Origin: Corynebacterium urinipleomorphum
GTDB lineage: Bacteria; Actinomycetota; Actinomycetes; Mycobacteriales; Mycobacteriaceae
NCBI RefSeq assembly: GCF_900155535.1
Contig: NZ_LT706963.1
Coordinates: 127,929-191,928, forward strand
Direction: 5' to 3'
Length of the DNA stretch: 64,000 nucleotides
The notes beneath the pieces are model-generated. The model was given only the letters and a program-made list of their open reading frames with translations. It made no database searches and was not told where the DNA came from. Below are positions 33,706-42,935 of this stretch, one piece after another. Made by a program: the position numbers and the translations under genes. Position 1 is the first letter of the stretch; the number at the start of each line of letters is the position of its first letter.

Positions 33706-34521
33706 GTGAAAAAGTTCCTCGTCGCCGCGACGTTGACCGCGGGCCTGATTGCCGCCGTTCAGGCGGCCCCGCAGGCTGCCGCGATCGATGTGATTCCCGG
33801 CGATCCAGGGGAACGCACGGACGTGGTGGTCTACCACCCCGACGGGCACTGGACAGGGTCGCCCCACGCGCGTGAAACACGCCCGGCGCTGTCCTTGGCC
33901 AAGCTCTATTTGGGCTACTACGTGCTGTCCAACGGCACCCCGGAGGAACAGGGCAAGGTGCTGCGCATGATCCGGGTCTCCGACGACCTGCTCGCGGTGG
34001 AGCTCGATGAGGAGTACCCGGACGCCATCAATAAGGTGGCCGAGGAATTTGAGCTTGAGGACACGTACAGCACCGGTTACTGGGGCAAGTCGGGGACTTC
34101 GCCGTACGATCTGGCCAAGTTCGTGACCATGATTCGCGACGACCCCGTTGCGGAGCCACTTATTCGGGGCATGGCCAACCACGCCCCGTATGCGCAGGAC
34201 GGCATGAAGCAGGACTTCGGGACTGATCAGCTCGACGGTGCGATCGGCTCCAAGTTCGGGTGGGCCGATGACCGCGAATCTGCTTTCGGCTCCGTGTCCT
34301 TCGGCGCAGACTGGGTGGCCGCCGCGATGACGTACGGCGACGTGGACGAGCACACAGACGATGTCCACGAATGGATCGACCAGGAAGAGAAGAACCCTCT
34401 CTCCTTCGGTTTGAATGACTCGACTACTGACAGATTGACCGCGCGCAACGGGGCGGGCGAGCTGTTCATCTGGATGACGGACCAGGGCCACTGGGGGCTG
34501 CGGACCCTGGACGTGCTCTAA
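33706..34521 (+). CDS. Secreted serine-hydrolase-like protein, copy B
   Basis: A 271-residue paralogue of the gene at 31673: signal peptide (KKFLVAATLTAGLIAAV), SLAK in place of SLSK, RVSDDLL at the SDN position, and SKFGWADD at the KTG position. It lacks copy A's Pro-rich tail and ends in an acidic C-terminal region. GTG 33706 is the start. The pair flanks the S4-VOC operon, which suggests either duplication around it or insertion between tandem copies. Its stop overlaps the convergent gene at 34518 by 4 nt. Function unknown; a cell-envelope hydrolase or binding protein is inferred. Confidence 0.72.
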   Translation: MKKFLVAATLTAGLIAAVQAAPQAAAIDVIPGDPGERTDVVVYHPDGHWTGSPHARETRPALSLAKLYLGYYVLSNGTPEEQGKVLRMIRVSDDLLAVELDEEYPDAINKVAEEFELEDTYSTGYWGKSGTSPYDLAKFVTMIRDDPVAEPLIRGMANHAPYAQDGMKQDFGTDQLDGAIGSKFGWADDRESAFGSVSFGADWVAAAMTYGDVDEHTDDVHEWIDQEEKNPLSFGLNDSTTDRLTARNGAGELFIWMTDQGHWGLRTLDVL

Positions 34522-35363
34522 GCCCCGCTCAGTTTCTGCGCGGTGTCACGGACGATCCGTCGGAATTCCTCCGGAGTGGCGATGATGCCGGGGCCATCGC
34601 CGATCTGAGATGCCGCGTAGCCGTCCGCCGGATATAGAAGCGGTGCAGCGTCGACGGGGTTTACTGAGTATTGGTCAGCAACCCGCTGCGGCTCCATGGC
34701 CAGCACTGCGGTGGTAGAAGGCTCCTGCTTTGCGATGAATTCGAGCGCGGCAGACACCGACCCCTCGTTCGGATCCTCGATGTCCACGATCGTCACACCG
34801 GAGAGCTGTGCCACCGCGGCGACAAGGGGACGCCAGTAGTGCTCGAGCGAGCGAGGTCCGAAACCCGGGTGGGAGGACACGGCCCACGGTCCGGTAGGTG
34901 ATGCCTGGGCGCCGCCGGCGGGCGCGAAGACGCGTGCTCCGATCCCGGGGACGTCCTGTATCTCAACGCCCATCCCGTAGGCCACGCCGGGCATGGTGTG
35001 GTCCAGGCCGGAGCCAAGCATGAGCATCGCGGCGTGAGTCAAGCGGTCCGGCAGCGCGGCGAGGTACCTGTCGAGCGCTTCAGAGTCGCCAGCGTCGGGC
35101 ACCGGGTAGCTCGATTCCATGTAGGAGACCAGCTGATCCAGCTGTTGCTGCGGCGGGAGCGAACGCTCGACGCCTCCGACGTTGAAGTCCTCCAGGTGCT
35201 GCTCGTTGACCGGATAGGCGTCGCCGGCGTTTCCCTGGGGCAGGGGAGCGTCAGGCTCGACCTGTTCCGGGACATGGCGCATCCGCTCCTGCGCGGCGGC
35301 GTGGTCGGCGGCGCCGGGGAAAGAGGCGTAACGGCCCGCGGGGGAATTAGGGGAGTCCGTCAC
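34518..35363 (-). CDS. Hypothetical protein coupled to pepO
   Basis: A 281-residue protein starting 4 nt inside the end of the M13 peptidase gene (ATGA overlap), so it is probably translated with it. The N-terminal 90 residues are Pro/Gln/Asp-rich and look disordered. The remaining part has alternating alpha/beta segments (GVTIVDIEDPNEG, TTAVLAMEP) and ends SEEFRRIVRDTAQ-like, suggesting a Rossmann or hydrolase-type core. I see no catalytic signature I trust. It might assist the peptidase or act on the cell envelope; there is no signal peptide. Confidence 0.65.
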   Translation of the reverse strand: MTDSPNSPAGRYASFPGAADHAAAQERMRHVPEQVEPDAPLPQGNAGDAYPVNEQHLEDFNVGGVERSLPPQQQLDQLVSYMESSYPVPDAGDSEALDRYLAALPDRLTHAAMLMLGSGLDHTMPGVAYGMGVEIQDVPGIGARVFAPAGGAQASPTGPWAVSSHPGFGPRSLEHYWRPLVAAVAQLSGVTIVDIEDPNEGSVSAALEFIAKQEPSTTAVLAMEPQRVADQYSVNPVDAAPLLYPADGYAASQIGDGPGIIATPEEFRRIVRDTAQKLSGA

Positions 35364-37288
35364 CAGATCACCACACGGTCATCGGGTGCGACCCACATTG
35401 CGGAGTCCTCGTCGACATCCGGGAATGCCTCGTAGAACTCGGCGACGTTGCCGGCAATCACGTTGCAGCGGAATTCGGCGGGGGAGTGCGGGTCAATAGC
35501 CAGGTACTGCTCCGCCATTTCGGGGCGTATCGCAGTGCGCCAGATCCGGGCCCAGGACAGGAAGAGACGCTGCAGGCCGGTGAACTCCTTCCCGTTCAGT
35601 TCCTCCGACGAGCCGTCGGTGTCGAAGGGGAGCAATGGGCCGTCGTCAAGCTGCTTGTCCTTGAGGTAGTTCTTGTACGCCACGACGGCGATGCCAAGTC
35701 CACCCAGGTCGCCGATGTTCTCGCCAAGGGTGAACTCGCCGTTGACGCCAGCGGTGTCGCGGCCTTCCAGGACATGCGGGACGAGGCCGCTGTACTGCTT
35801 CACCAGCTTGCTGGTCAGTTCCTCGAAGCGGGCGCGGTCGTCGTCGGTCCACCAGGAGTTGAGGTTGCCGGTGCCGTCGTAACGCGAGCCCTGGTCGTCG
35901 AAGCCGTGGCCGATCTCGTGCCCGATGACGGCGCCGATCGCCCCGAAATTCTCAGCCGGGTCGGCGTCGATGTCGAAGAACGGCGGACGCAGGATCGCCG
36001 CGGGGAACGTAATGTCGTTGACCACCGGGTTGTAGAACGCGTTGACGGTTTGCGGTGTGGTCACCCACTCGTCGCGGTCGGCGGGTTTGCCGATCTTGGA
36101 CACCTGGTAGTCGTGCTCGAATTCGGCGCCTGCGCGCACATTGGCCACGAGGTCTTTGCCATCGCGGGAGAACTCGAGGCCCTCGAAGGAGCGCCAGGAA
36201 TCCGGGTAGCCGATCTTCGCACGGAACTGCGAAAGCTTCTCCAGGGCGCGCTCGCGGGTCTCCGGCGACATCCACTTCAGCGCGCTGACGCGCTCGCGGT
36301 AGGCGGCGACAAGGTAGTCGACGAGCTTCAGCATCTCGTCCTTCGCTTCAGGAGAGAAGTGCTTATCGACGAACTCCTTGCCCATGTCTTCCCCCACCAG
36401 CGACTCCGCCAGCGCGATGCCGCGCTTCCAGCGGTCCCGCTGCTGCGTTGCGCCGGACAGGACGGTTCCGTAGAACTCGAAATTGGCGGCTCCGACTTCC
36501 TCCGGCAGAATGCCGGCGCGGGAGATGAGAATGTGCCATGTGGCCCACAGCTGCCAGTCGGGGAGGGTCTCCGCGCGCAGCATCTTCGCCAGGTCCCCGG
36601 TGTAGGACGGCATCATGTCGATGACGCGGCCGTCGGTGAGCCCCGAGCCCCGCAGGAGCGTCTGGATGATGGCCGGAAGCTCAGTCAGCTCCGTCGGGTT
36701 ATAGGTCTTCACAGCGTCGCGGCTGGCTACGACGTCCCAGTGGCTGTGCGCGATCTGCTTCTCGGTGTCCACGATGCGTTCTGCGGCGGTGGCGGCGCTC
36801 AGGCCGAACAGGCGCGACGGGTCGAGGAAGCCCAGCATGCGCTCCACGTGGGCGCGGTATTTCTCCAGTGTTTCCGCGTGAACTGGATCGCGGTAGTAAG
36901 CCTCGTCCGGCAGGCCCAATCCGGACTGCACCAAATAGGGGACAGCCTCGTCGCCGCCGGAGTCCTTCTCCACCCAGTAGCTAAGGGGACCGGAGATGCC
37001 GCTGCGGTCCAGCACACCAAGGTTGTGGGCCAGCTCGTCGATACTGGCGACGCTGAGCAGCGCGAAGTCCTCGTCCAGGGGTTCGAGACCGGCTGCGTTG
37101 ATCGCGTCGGTGTCCATGAACGAGGCGTACAGGTCGCTTGCGCGGCCGGAGCCCTCCTTGACCAGTTCATGGACATCTTCCTCGGCACGGTCGCGCAGGC
37201 CGTGGAATGTTCCGTCGACACCTCGGTCGTCGGGGATGACGTGGCTTTCCAGCCAGGGTCCGTTGACAAGTCGGTAAAGGTCCTTCAT
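35360..37288 (-). CDS. pepO: M13 family zinc endopeptidase (PepO)
   Basis: A 642-residue neprilysin-type oligopeptidase. The zinc site HEIGH is at about residues 457-461 (GAVIGHEIGHGFDDQGSRYD) and the second ligand region LGENIGDLGGLGIA lies about 60 residues later. NAFYNPVVNDITFPAAIL matches the substrate-binding segment. Unlike neprilysin it has no N-terminal membrane anchor or signal peptide, so it should act in the cytoplasm. It follows emb on the same strand but a strong hairpin (37309-37336) lies between, so it probably has its own promoter. Contains a motif copy at 36361. Confidence 0.93.
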   Translation of the reverse strand: MKDLYRLVNGPWLESHVIPDDRGVDGTFHGLRDRAEEDVHELVKEGSGRASDLYASFMDTDAINAAGLEPLDEDFALLSVASIDELAHNLGVLDRSGISGPLSYWVEKDSGGDEAVPYLVQSGLGLPDEAYYRDPVHAETLEKYRAHVERMLGFLDPSRLFGLSAATAAERIVDTEKQIAHSHWDVVASRDAVKTYNPTELTELPAIIQTLLRGSGLTDGRVIDMMPSYTGDLAKMLRAETLPDWQLWATWHILISRAGILPEEVGAANFEFYGTVLSGATQQRDRWKRGIALAESLVGEDMGKEFVDKHFSPEAKDEMLKLVDYLVAAYRERVSALKWMSPETRERALEKLSQFRAKIGYPDSWRSFEGLEFSRDGKDLVANVRAGAEFEHDYQVSKIGKPADRDEWVTTPQTVNAFYNPVVNDITFPAAILRPPFFDIDADPAENFGAIGAVIGHEIGHGFDDQGSRYDGTGNLNSWWTDDDRARFEELTSKLVKQYSGLVPHVLEGRDTAGVNGEFTLGENIGDLGGLGIAVVAYKNYLKDKQLDDGPLLPFDTDGSSEELNGKEFTGLQRLFLSWARIWRTAIRPEMAEQYLAIDPHSPAEFRCNVIAGNVAEFYEAFPDVDEDSAMWVAPDDRVVIW

Positions 37289-37308
37289 GAGGCCCCATGG
37301 TAGTGAAA

Positions 37309-37336
37309 CGCCGGGGCCACTTACGTGACCCCGGCG
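37309..37336 (-). terminator. Terminator downstream of emb
   Basis: CGCCGGGGCCAC (37309-37320) pairs with GTGACCCCGGCG (37325-37336), forming an 8-bp plus 3-bp stem with one internal mismatch. It lies 21 nt past the emb stop codon and just before pepO. Confidence 0.65.
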
Positions 37337-37357
37337 GATAGGACTGGGCGAGTGGCT

Positions 37358-40300
37358 CTAGTCCTCCTTCTCGTGCGGGTTGCGGATCTTCATGTCCGAC
37401 GGTTTCCACCAGCCGGAGCGGGTGATCTCCTCGTGGGTGATGTCCGCGGGCGCGGGTTCCTCACCGAGCGAGTTGGTGCGCAGCATATAGCGGTATGCCG
37501 AACCCCAGTCGCGGTGCCAGTCCTTGTCCAGGTAACCGGGCATCTCGTACGCGTAGTTCACCGCTTCCGCCGTGGACATCGCGCCACCGCCCAGGAAGTC
37601 CTGGAAGCCGCTGAGCTGCTCTTTGCCCGGTGCATCCGGTGAGATGCGGAACTGCGGGATCTCGGTGACACCCGCATAGTGGCTGAACGTGCGGTGGCAC
37701 GGGAACTGCAGGGCCACCGGCCAGTCGAGCAGGCCCGGGGTGTCCGAGTCGAAGACGTCCGTGATGTGCTCCAGCGTGGGGTTGCGCAGCGGAGTCAGGG
37801 CCATCCACTCGTACGGGTCGAGGTTGATGTCCTCACCGACCAGGCGCACCACATTCGCACCCTCCGGCAGGTCCGCGATGGGGTAGCGGAGGTTGCGCCA
37901 CTTGACGGACGGGCCCGGATCCATCATTTCGACTTCGCCGATGTTGGTGACGGAGCCGCCGCTGTTACGCGTGCCGTATTCGAGCTTGAGGGTTTGGCCC
38001 TCTTTCTCCTCACCGTTGATGTCGTGGTGCTCGAGGCGACCTGCGACGGAAGCGACCAACAACGGTGCTTCTTCCGTAGCTTCAGGGAGCTCGAACCAGG
38101 AAGTGGTGATCTCGGAGGAGGTTTGCGCCTCCTCGTCGAAGGTGCCCAGAACCGGAATGCGGTTGTAATCCAGGTTGAACGGCAGGCGCACCGTGGATCC
38201 GTTGATACCCACCTGGTCAGCGGAGCGGTTACCCTGCGTGCCCGCGCGGCTGGTGGACTGGACGGTGTCGGAGGTGACGTCATCACCCTGGCCGTTCGAG
38301 CCGGTCGCGGTCTCGGTGGCGGCGGAATCCTTGGCAGCATCACCGTTGGCAGAATTCGTGGAGTTGGTGTTCCTTGCGTTCGCTGTGCTGTCGTTCGCGG
38401 CAGGGGTGTTGCCGATCGCGCCGACGCTTGCGGAGCCCTCGTTCTCCGAGTCGATGTAGGCGGGCACGCCCTCCGGGTGGAAACCACGGACGGTGCCGGA
38501 CTCGAGCGACTTGCCCAGCGGAACACCGTCGATCGGAGTGAGGAAGGAGTCGTTGGTGTCGGTCTCTAGGAGCACATCGCCGCTGAGCTGGCAGGAGTCG
38601 CCCTTTAGCGAACGCACGTTGCCCATGCCCACGGAATATGCGGGGGCCTGGTCGACAAAGGATTTGACGAAGGTCAGGCACGAGAAGGCGACCATCAGGA
38701 TGGAGGCGACGGCGATCGGGGCTGTCATCACTTTGGCGAAGCGTGAGCTTTCCGCAGCTTCGGCGGCCTCGAATTCTTGGACAAGACCCGCTTCTTCTGC
38801 CTCCGCGTGGCGCTGGTTGTAGCGCAGAGACTGGAACACGCCCACGACGACAGTGATCAGGCAGAGCCCAAGCATGACAGTGCTTGCTTCCACACCCTTG
38901 AGCTGAACAGTCTTGTCCCACCACGGAACGGCGAAGGACGAGACGTACCACCATGCGTTCCAACCGGCGAGAGAGATGGCCAGGAGGAACATCACTGCGG
39001 CGAGGGAGAACGTGCGTGCACGGGCGGAGCGCGCCGCGATCTGCGCCAGCACCACCGCGCCGAGAGCAGCCGCAGCACCCGCGATGCCTGCGTAAATACC
39101 GAAGTGGTGGGTCCACTTCGTCGGGGTGAACATGAGGAAGAACATGGACAGCGCGAAGATGGCCAGCATGCGCTTCGTCGGGGCCTTCGCTGCTCCGTGG
39201 ACTTCGCCGAACCGGGACATGCTCCACAGCACCAAACCCAGGCAGAACAGCAGCGTGAACATGGCGTACCTGCGGGTGAGCGACCCGTCCACCGCCGCCT
39301 CAAAGAGAGTGGAGTAGCGGACGTACTCGTTGTACCACTCCAAAGCCGGGCCGACTTCGGAGCGCACCGCAGTGGCCTCCAGCACCGCGGCGAGAGTCTG
39401 GTCGTGGAAGACCGGAATCATTACCGCGAATCCGAGTCCGAGGAACGGCAGGACATACGCCCCGGCGGGAGCGTATGCGGTGCGCTCGCGCAGGATGCGC
39501 AACAGCTCTGGCAGGCACACCAAGAAGACTCCCACAGCGGTCAGGCCGGTCGGACCGCACGCGAGGGTGAATGCAGCGAAGACAGTGCCCAGCGCGGCGG
39601 GCAGAAGACGGCGCGAGGCGATCGCGCTCTCAAACGACGCCCACGTGACAATCGTGCCCAGTGCGATGATCGGCTCCGGGCGCAGGCCGTTGTCGTACGG
39701 CATCCAGAACGCCAGGAACATGAACGCGGCGGTCCAGTACGCCACGCGCCGGGTGGCGATGGTCTTGCCCAACCGCGGCAGAATCTCACGCGAGAGCACC
39801 CACCAGATGGCAATGCCTGCCAGCAGCGTCGGGAGGCGCATCCACGCGGAAGCTGTACTGATCTTGGCCAGCCACGACAACAGGTTGTAGAACGGGGCGC
39901 CGAAGGGCGACTCGGGCACGCCGTACCAGCGGTAGTAGTTGGCCATGTAGTCCGAGTCGTTGGCCACGCGCGCCATGGTGAGCAGGAATCCGTCGTCGGA
40001 CGTATTCGCACCGAAGAAGTGCCAGAACAGCAGCAGGCCCACAACCACAGCGTCCAACGGTTTGAACGTGCGCCATTCCGGGCGCAGCGCGCGGATCCGG
40101 CGGCCGTCCAGCAGGTCGAGGCGCGCCAAGGACCACAGCGCCACGAGGGCGGAAATCGTGCCCGCGATCATGACCAGCCACTTCACCACGGAGGGGTGGG
40201 AGGTGAAGCGGGAATTGATTTCGACGTGGGCGGTGAGTCCGGCGTCGATAAGCGCCTGCGCTTCGTCCTCCGAAAGCTCGGTGTAGATACCTGTGAGCTG

Positions 40301-40897
40301 AGGGCGCATGTCCTCATCGGTTTCTTCCGCGAAGTCCGTGCCCGGGACTTCTACCGTGACACCGTCACCCGTGGCATGCAGGTGCAGTGCGGCGTCCTCC
40401 TCTTTGCGAGCCTTGTCCAGCTCGTCGGGTGTGAGCTCGAAAATGACCTCGTTGAGCGAGGAGACCGTCAGGCCGCCGCTCTCCGGCGCGGTGACGAACA
40501 AACCGCGGTCCAGGGCTTCTGTCGAATCGGCAGGCAGCGTGGACAGCACATTCGTCTGGCCCGGGTTGAGCGAATCGGTCACGCTCAGCGGGATGGTCAG
40601 ATCCATGCTCTCCGGCGCCAAGGAAATGAGCGGCGCGTTGACTGAGTTCAACGACCCGTTCTGCGGCCAGTCGAAGGAGGACTGAATCTGCTTCACCGGC
40701 AGCAGCGGGGTGAGCACGAAGAACAGGAACGCCAGTGCGCCCGAAAGCATCGCTGTGCGGTTCAGTTTGCGTGGGCTTCTCTGGGCGGCCTTTTCTACGC
40801 GTTCTACGCGGGTGCTGCCCACGACGGACGAGGTGTTGTCTTTGGCCTTGCTCACCTTGTTCACAGCGCGTGATTCTACTTTCTGCTGCTTTGTCAC
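37358..40897 (-). CDS. emb: Arabinosyltransferase Emb
   Basis: A 1179-residue membrane enzyme of the GT53 Emb family that transfers arabinofuranose from decaprenyl-phosphoryl-arabinose onto arabinan. N-terminal helix at about 45-65, a large extracytoplasmic domain (about 70-245), then about a dozen helices. The GT-C metal/donor Asp pair is in FGANTSDDGFLL. The C-terminal 500 residues are extracytoplasmic and include carbohydrate-binding modules. Between them lies an Asn/Thr/Ser/Ala-rich low-complexity stretch (around residues 850-900), possibly a linker. The GTG at 40897 overlaps the aftA stop by 4 nt. One emb gene is typical for corynebacteria, where Mycobacterium has embCAB. Drug target of ethambutol (known for the family). 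Confidence 0.95.
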   Translation of the reverse strand: MTKQQKVESRAVNKVSKAKDNTSSVVGSTRVERVEKAAQRSPRKLNRTAMLSGALAFLFFVLTPLLPVKQIQSSFDWPQNGSLNSVNAPLISLAPESMDLTIPLSVTDSLNPGQTNVLSTLPADSTEALDRGLFVTAPESGGLTVSSLNEVIFELTPDELDKARKEEDAALHLHATGDGVTVEVPGTDFAEETDEDMRPQLTGIYTELSEDEAQALIDAGLTAHVEINSRFTSHPSVVKWLVMIAGTISALVALWSLARLDLLDGRRIRALRPEWRTFKPLDAVVVGLLLFWHFFGANTSDDGFLLTMARVANDSDYMANYYRWYGVPESPFGAPFYNLLSWLAKISTASAWMRLPTLLAGIAIWWVLSREILPRLGKTIATRRVAYWTAAFMFLAFWMPYDNGLRPEPIIALGTIVTWASFESAIASRRLLPAALGTVFAAFTLACGPTGLTAVGVFLVCLPELLRILRERTAYAPAGAYVLPFLGLGFAVMIPVFHDQTLAAVLEATAVRSEVGPALEWYNEYVRYSTLFEAAVDGSLTRRYAMFTLLFCLGLVLWSMSRFGEVHGAAKAPTKRMLAIFALSMFFLMFTPTKWTHHFGIYAGIAGAAAALGAVVLAQIAARSARARTFSLAAVMFLLAISLAGWNAWWYVSSFAVPWWDKTVQLKGVEASTVMLGLCLITVVVGVFQSLRYNQRHAEAEEAGLVQEFEAAEAAESSRFAKVMTAPIAVASILMVAFSCLTFVKSFVDQAPAYSVGMGNVRSLKGDSCQLSGDVLLETDTNDSFLTPIDGVPLGKSLESGTVRGFHPEGVPAYIDSENEGSASVGAIGNTPAANDSTANARNTNSTNSANGDAAKDSAATETATGSNGQGDDVTSDTVQSTSRAGTQGNRSADQVGINGSTVRLPFNLDYNRIPVLGTFDEEAQTSSEITTSWFELPEATEEAPLLVASVAGRLEHHDINGEEKEGQTLKLEYGTRNSGGSVTNIGEVEMMDPGPSVKWRNLRYPIADLPEGANVVRLVGEDINLDPYEWMALTPLRNPTLEHITDVFDSDTPGLLDWPVALQFPCHRTFSHYAGVTEIPQFRISPDAPGKEQLSGFQDFLGGGAMSTAEAVNYAYEMPGYLDKDWHRDWGSAYRYMLRTNSLGEEPAPADITHEEITRSGWWKPSDMKIRNPHEKED

Positions 40898-42897
40898 TTG
40901 TTGCGGACCACCACCACGAACGGACCGAACTGCTCGACGGTCCAGTCGCCGGAATCGAATGCCTTCGGGTTGAAGAACAACGCCTCGTAGTGCACGTTCG
41001 GCTGGCTCGGGAAAATGTCGTGGGCGATGTGCGTCTTCCACGGCTCCTCCGGGTCCGTCTCGTTGCCGCGCAGAATGAACACGTCGGGTGCACGCCAGCG
41101 CTCGTTCGTCTCATCGATGGCCTGGGTGAATTTCGCCGGGTTCGACAATTCGCCAAACGAGCCGCGGGCCCAAGAAGCGATGGCTTCGTTGCGGGCCTCG
41201 AATTCACCCAGCGGATTAGCGTAGTGGCTGGTGAAGGCATTGAACCCGTGGTACGGGTGGTAGGCCATGAAGTTGATCTCGTCGGTGAGCAGCACTGTCT
41301 CCGAAGGCTCAAAACCACGGCTTTGAATGAAGTCGTTCATCTCGATGTAGTAGCGGCCCACATCGGATTCGCGGCGGTCCGCGCGCTCCCCGTAACCGTC
41401 GGTGCTGGTGTACGCCTGATCGATGAAGCTCTCGTTCTCGTCCGGGATCTGCTGGATGTATGCCAGGGCGCCGGCGGCGAGTAAGACCACGAATGTGGCG
41501 GTCACGGTGCGGTTGCCCCGCTGGGTAAGCCTGTCGGGGTAGAGCGCCTCCACGCCGACGAGGCGCAGATCCGCGATGGCGAAGATGCCGGCGGTGGACA
41601 GCAGAAGCGCGATGAGCACTTCCACGCGGAACCCGAGCAAGGTTGTGCCGATCAGCGAGATCACCATCGAGCCGAACACCCACGCGTAGCAGACACTCAC
41701 CGCGATAGCGAGGTAGGTGATTTCCGGTTCGCGGAAGCGCGCGATGATGTAAATGAGGCCCAGCAGGCTCAGTGCACCGACGGCGCTGAGCGCGAAGAAC
41801 GGCATCGGGATCGTCGTGCCCTCTGAGGGGAGGAAGTGCTGCGCCGTCGAGGTGATCTCTTCCGGGCTGGACAGTAACCCTTTGAGGTACGGTGCCCACG
41901 CCAGGAGAGCAATGGCGATTGAGCCGAAGCCCATCACAGCCAGTTGGCGCAGCGGCACCCACCAGCGCTGCCCGCGGGGCCGGGCGACCATGGCGATCAG
42001 AGCGAATGTGACCATTGTCAGTGCGACGATGCCGGTATAGAGGGTGTAGAAGCAGGCGGACACCCCCAGGAAGACCATCAGGCCGATCGTCGCGTCCCAG
42101 GAGCCCCGCATGGCGCGGCAACCCATGACAGCCGCGGCGGGAACACCCATGGCCACGATCGCGGCATAGGGCTCATCAGGCACCATTGCCAAACAGATTG
42201 CGGTGGTGGCGATCGCGATGGCCGTGGCCACAGGGAGGGAGCCGACAAGCTTGCGCCACACCGGGACGAGCGCGGAGCCCGCAGCGGCGAGTGACATCAG
42301 CGCCCACGGTTGGTACACCTCCCAGCCAGGCATTCCCAGCAGGTGGGACATGCGTCCGCCGAGCCAGAACCACCCCAGCGGGTAGAACGACGGCATGTCG
42401 ATGTAGTTCATGTCCTGGTTCGCGGCGGTTTCCGCCATGCGCGTCAAGAACTGGGTGCGGAAGCCTTGGTCAACCTGGATGCCGTCCAGATACAGCTTGG
42501 TGGCCGAGAGTGGGATCCCTAGCGCGGACACCACGAGGCCGGCGGGCGCGAGGGTGCAGACGACCTCGGTGAGGAGTGCGCGCCAGCGCGGTCGTTGCCC
42601 GTCGCCGTCGCGCAACCACAGCCAGGTCAGTAGCGCCACAGCCACGATGACCAGAAGGGAGCATGCCGTCGCCAGGGCACGGGTCACCATTGAGACGTTG
42701 AACGCGGCCAATGGCACCGAGTGGAGGACGTACCAGCAGGCGAGCGCAAAGGCAGCGCCGCCGAGAAGGGCGCACACAAAACGCACCAGGGCGCTTACCG
42801 TCGATAAGCGATCTGGTGCGTAGGCGGAGACGCGTCCGCGCTCCGCGATTGTCGATCCTGACTGCCGCTCGCGCTGCTCGGTGAGGTGCTCTGTCAT
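40894..42897 (-). CDS. aftA: Arabinofuranosyltransferase AftA
   Basis: A 667-residue GT-C enzyme that adds the first arabinofuranose to the galactan of arabinogalactan, using decaprenyl-phosphoryl-arabinose. An N-terminal tail of about 35 residues leads to about 11 membrane helices; the C-terminal 200 residues (from about 465) are extracytoplasmic. Its position between dprE2 and emb matches the conserved order in C. glutamicum and M. tuberculosis. The start ATG at 42897 lies 38 nt upstream of the dprE2 stop on the same strand. The stop overlaps the emb GTG. Contains the motif copy at 42800, in a different register (RLST). Confidence 0.93.
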   Translation of the reverse strand: MTEHLTEQRERQSGSTIAERGRVSAYAPDRLSTVSALVRFVCALLGGAAFALACWYVLHSVPLAAFNVSMVTRALATACSLLVIVAVALLTWLWLRDGDGQRPRWRALLTEVVCTLAPAGLVVSALGIPLSATKLYLDGIQVDQGFRTQFLTRMAETAANQDMNYIDMPSFYPLGWFWLGGRMSHLLGMPGWEVYQPWALMSLAAAGSALVPVWRKLVGSLPVATAIAIATTAICLAMVPDEPYAAIVAMGVPAAAVMGCRAMRGSWDATIGLMVFLGVSACFYTLYTGIVALTMVTFALIAMVARPRGQRWWVPLRQLAVMGFGSIAIALLAWAPYLKGLLSSPEEITSTAQHFLPSEGTTIPMPFFALSAVGALSLLGLIYIIARFREPEITYLAIAVSVCYAWVFGSMVISLIGTTLLGFRVEVLIALLLSTAGIFAIADLRLVGVEALYPDRLTQRGNRTVTATFVVLLAAGALAYIQQIPDENESFIDQAYTSTDGYGERADRRESDVGRYYIEMNDFIQSRGFEPSETVLLTDEINFMAYHPYHGFNAFTSHYANPLGEFEARNEAIASWARGSFGELSNPAKFTQAIDETNERWRAPDVFILRGNETDPEEPWKTHIAHDIFPSQPNVHYEALFFNPKAFDSGDWTVEQFGPFVVVVRNK

Positions 42898-42935
42898 ACC
42901 TGACAGTGTCCCACAGCGCGGGGCAGTTGCCGGTA

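Noticed and set aside
35486..37303. 605-residue forward frame opposite pepO
   Set aside because: Antisense shadow; pepO has HEIGH and full family length.
38777..40645. 622-residue forward frame opposite emb
   Set aside because: Antisense shadow, Arg/Glu-rich composition typical of artefacts.
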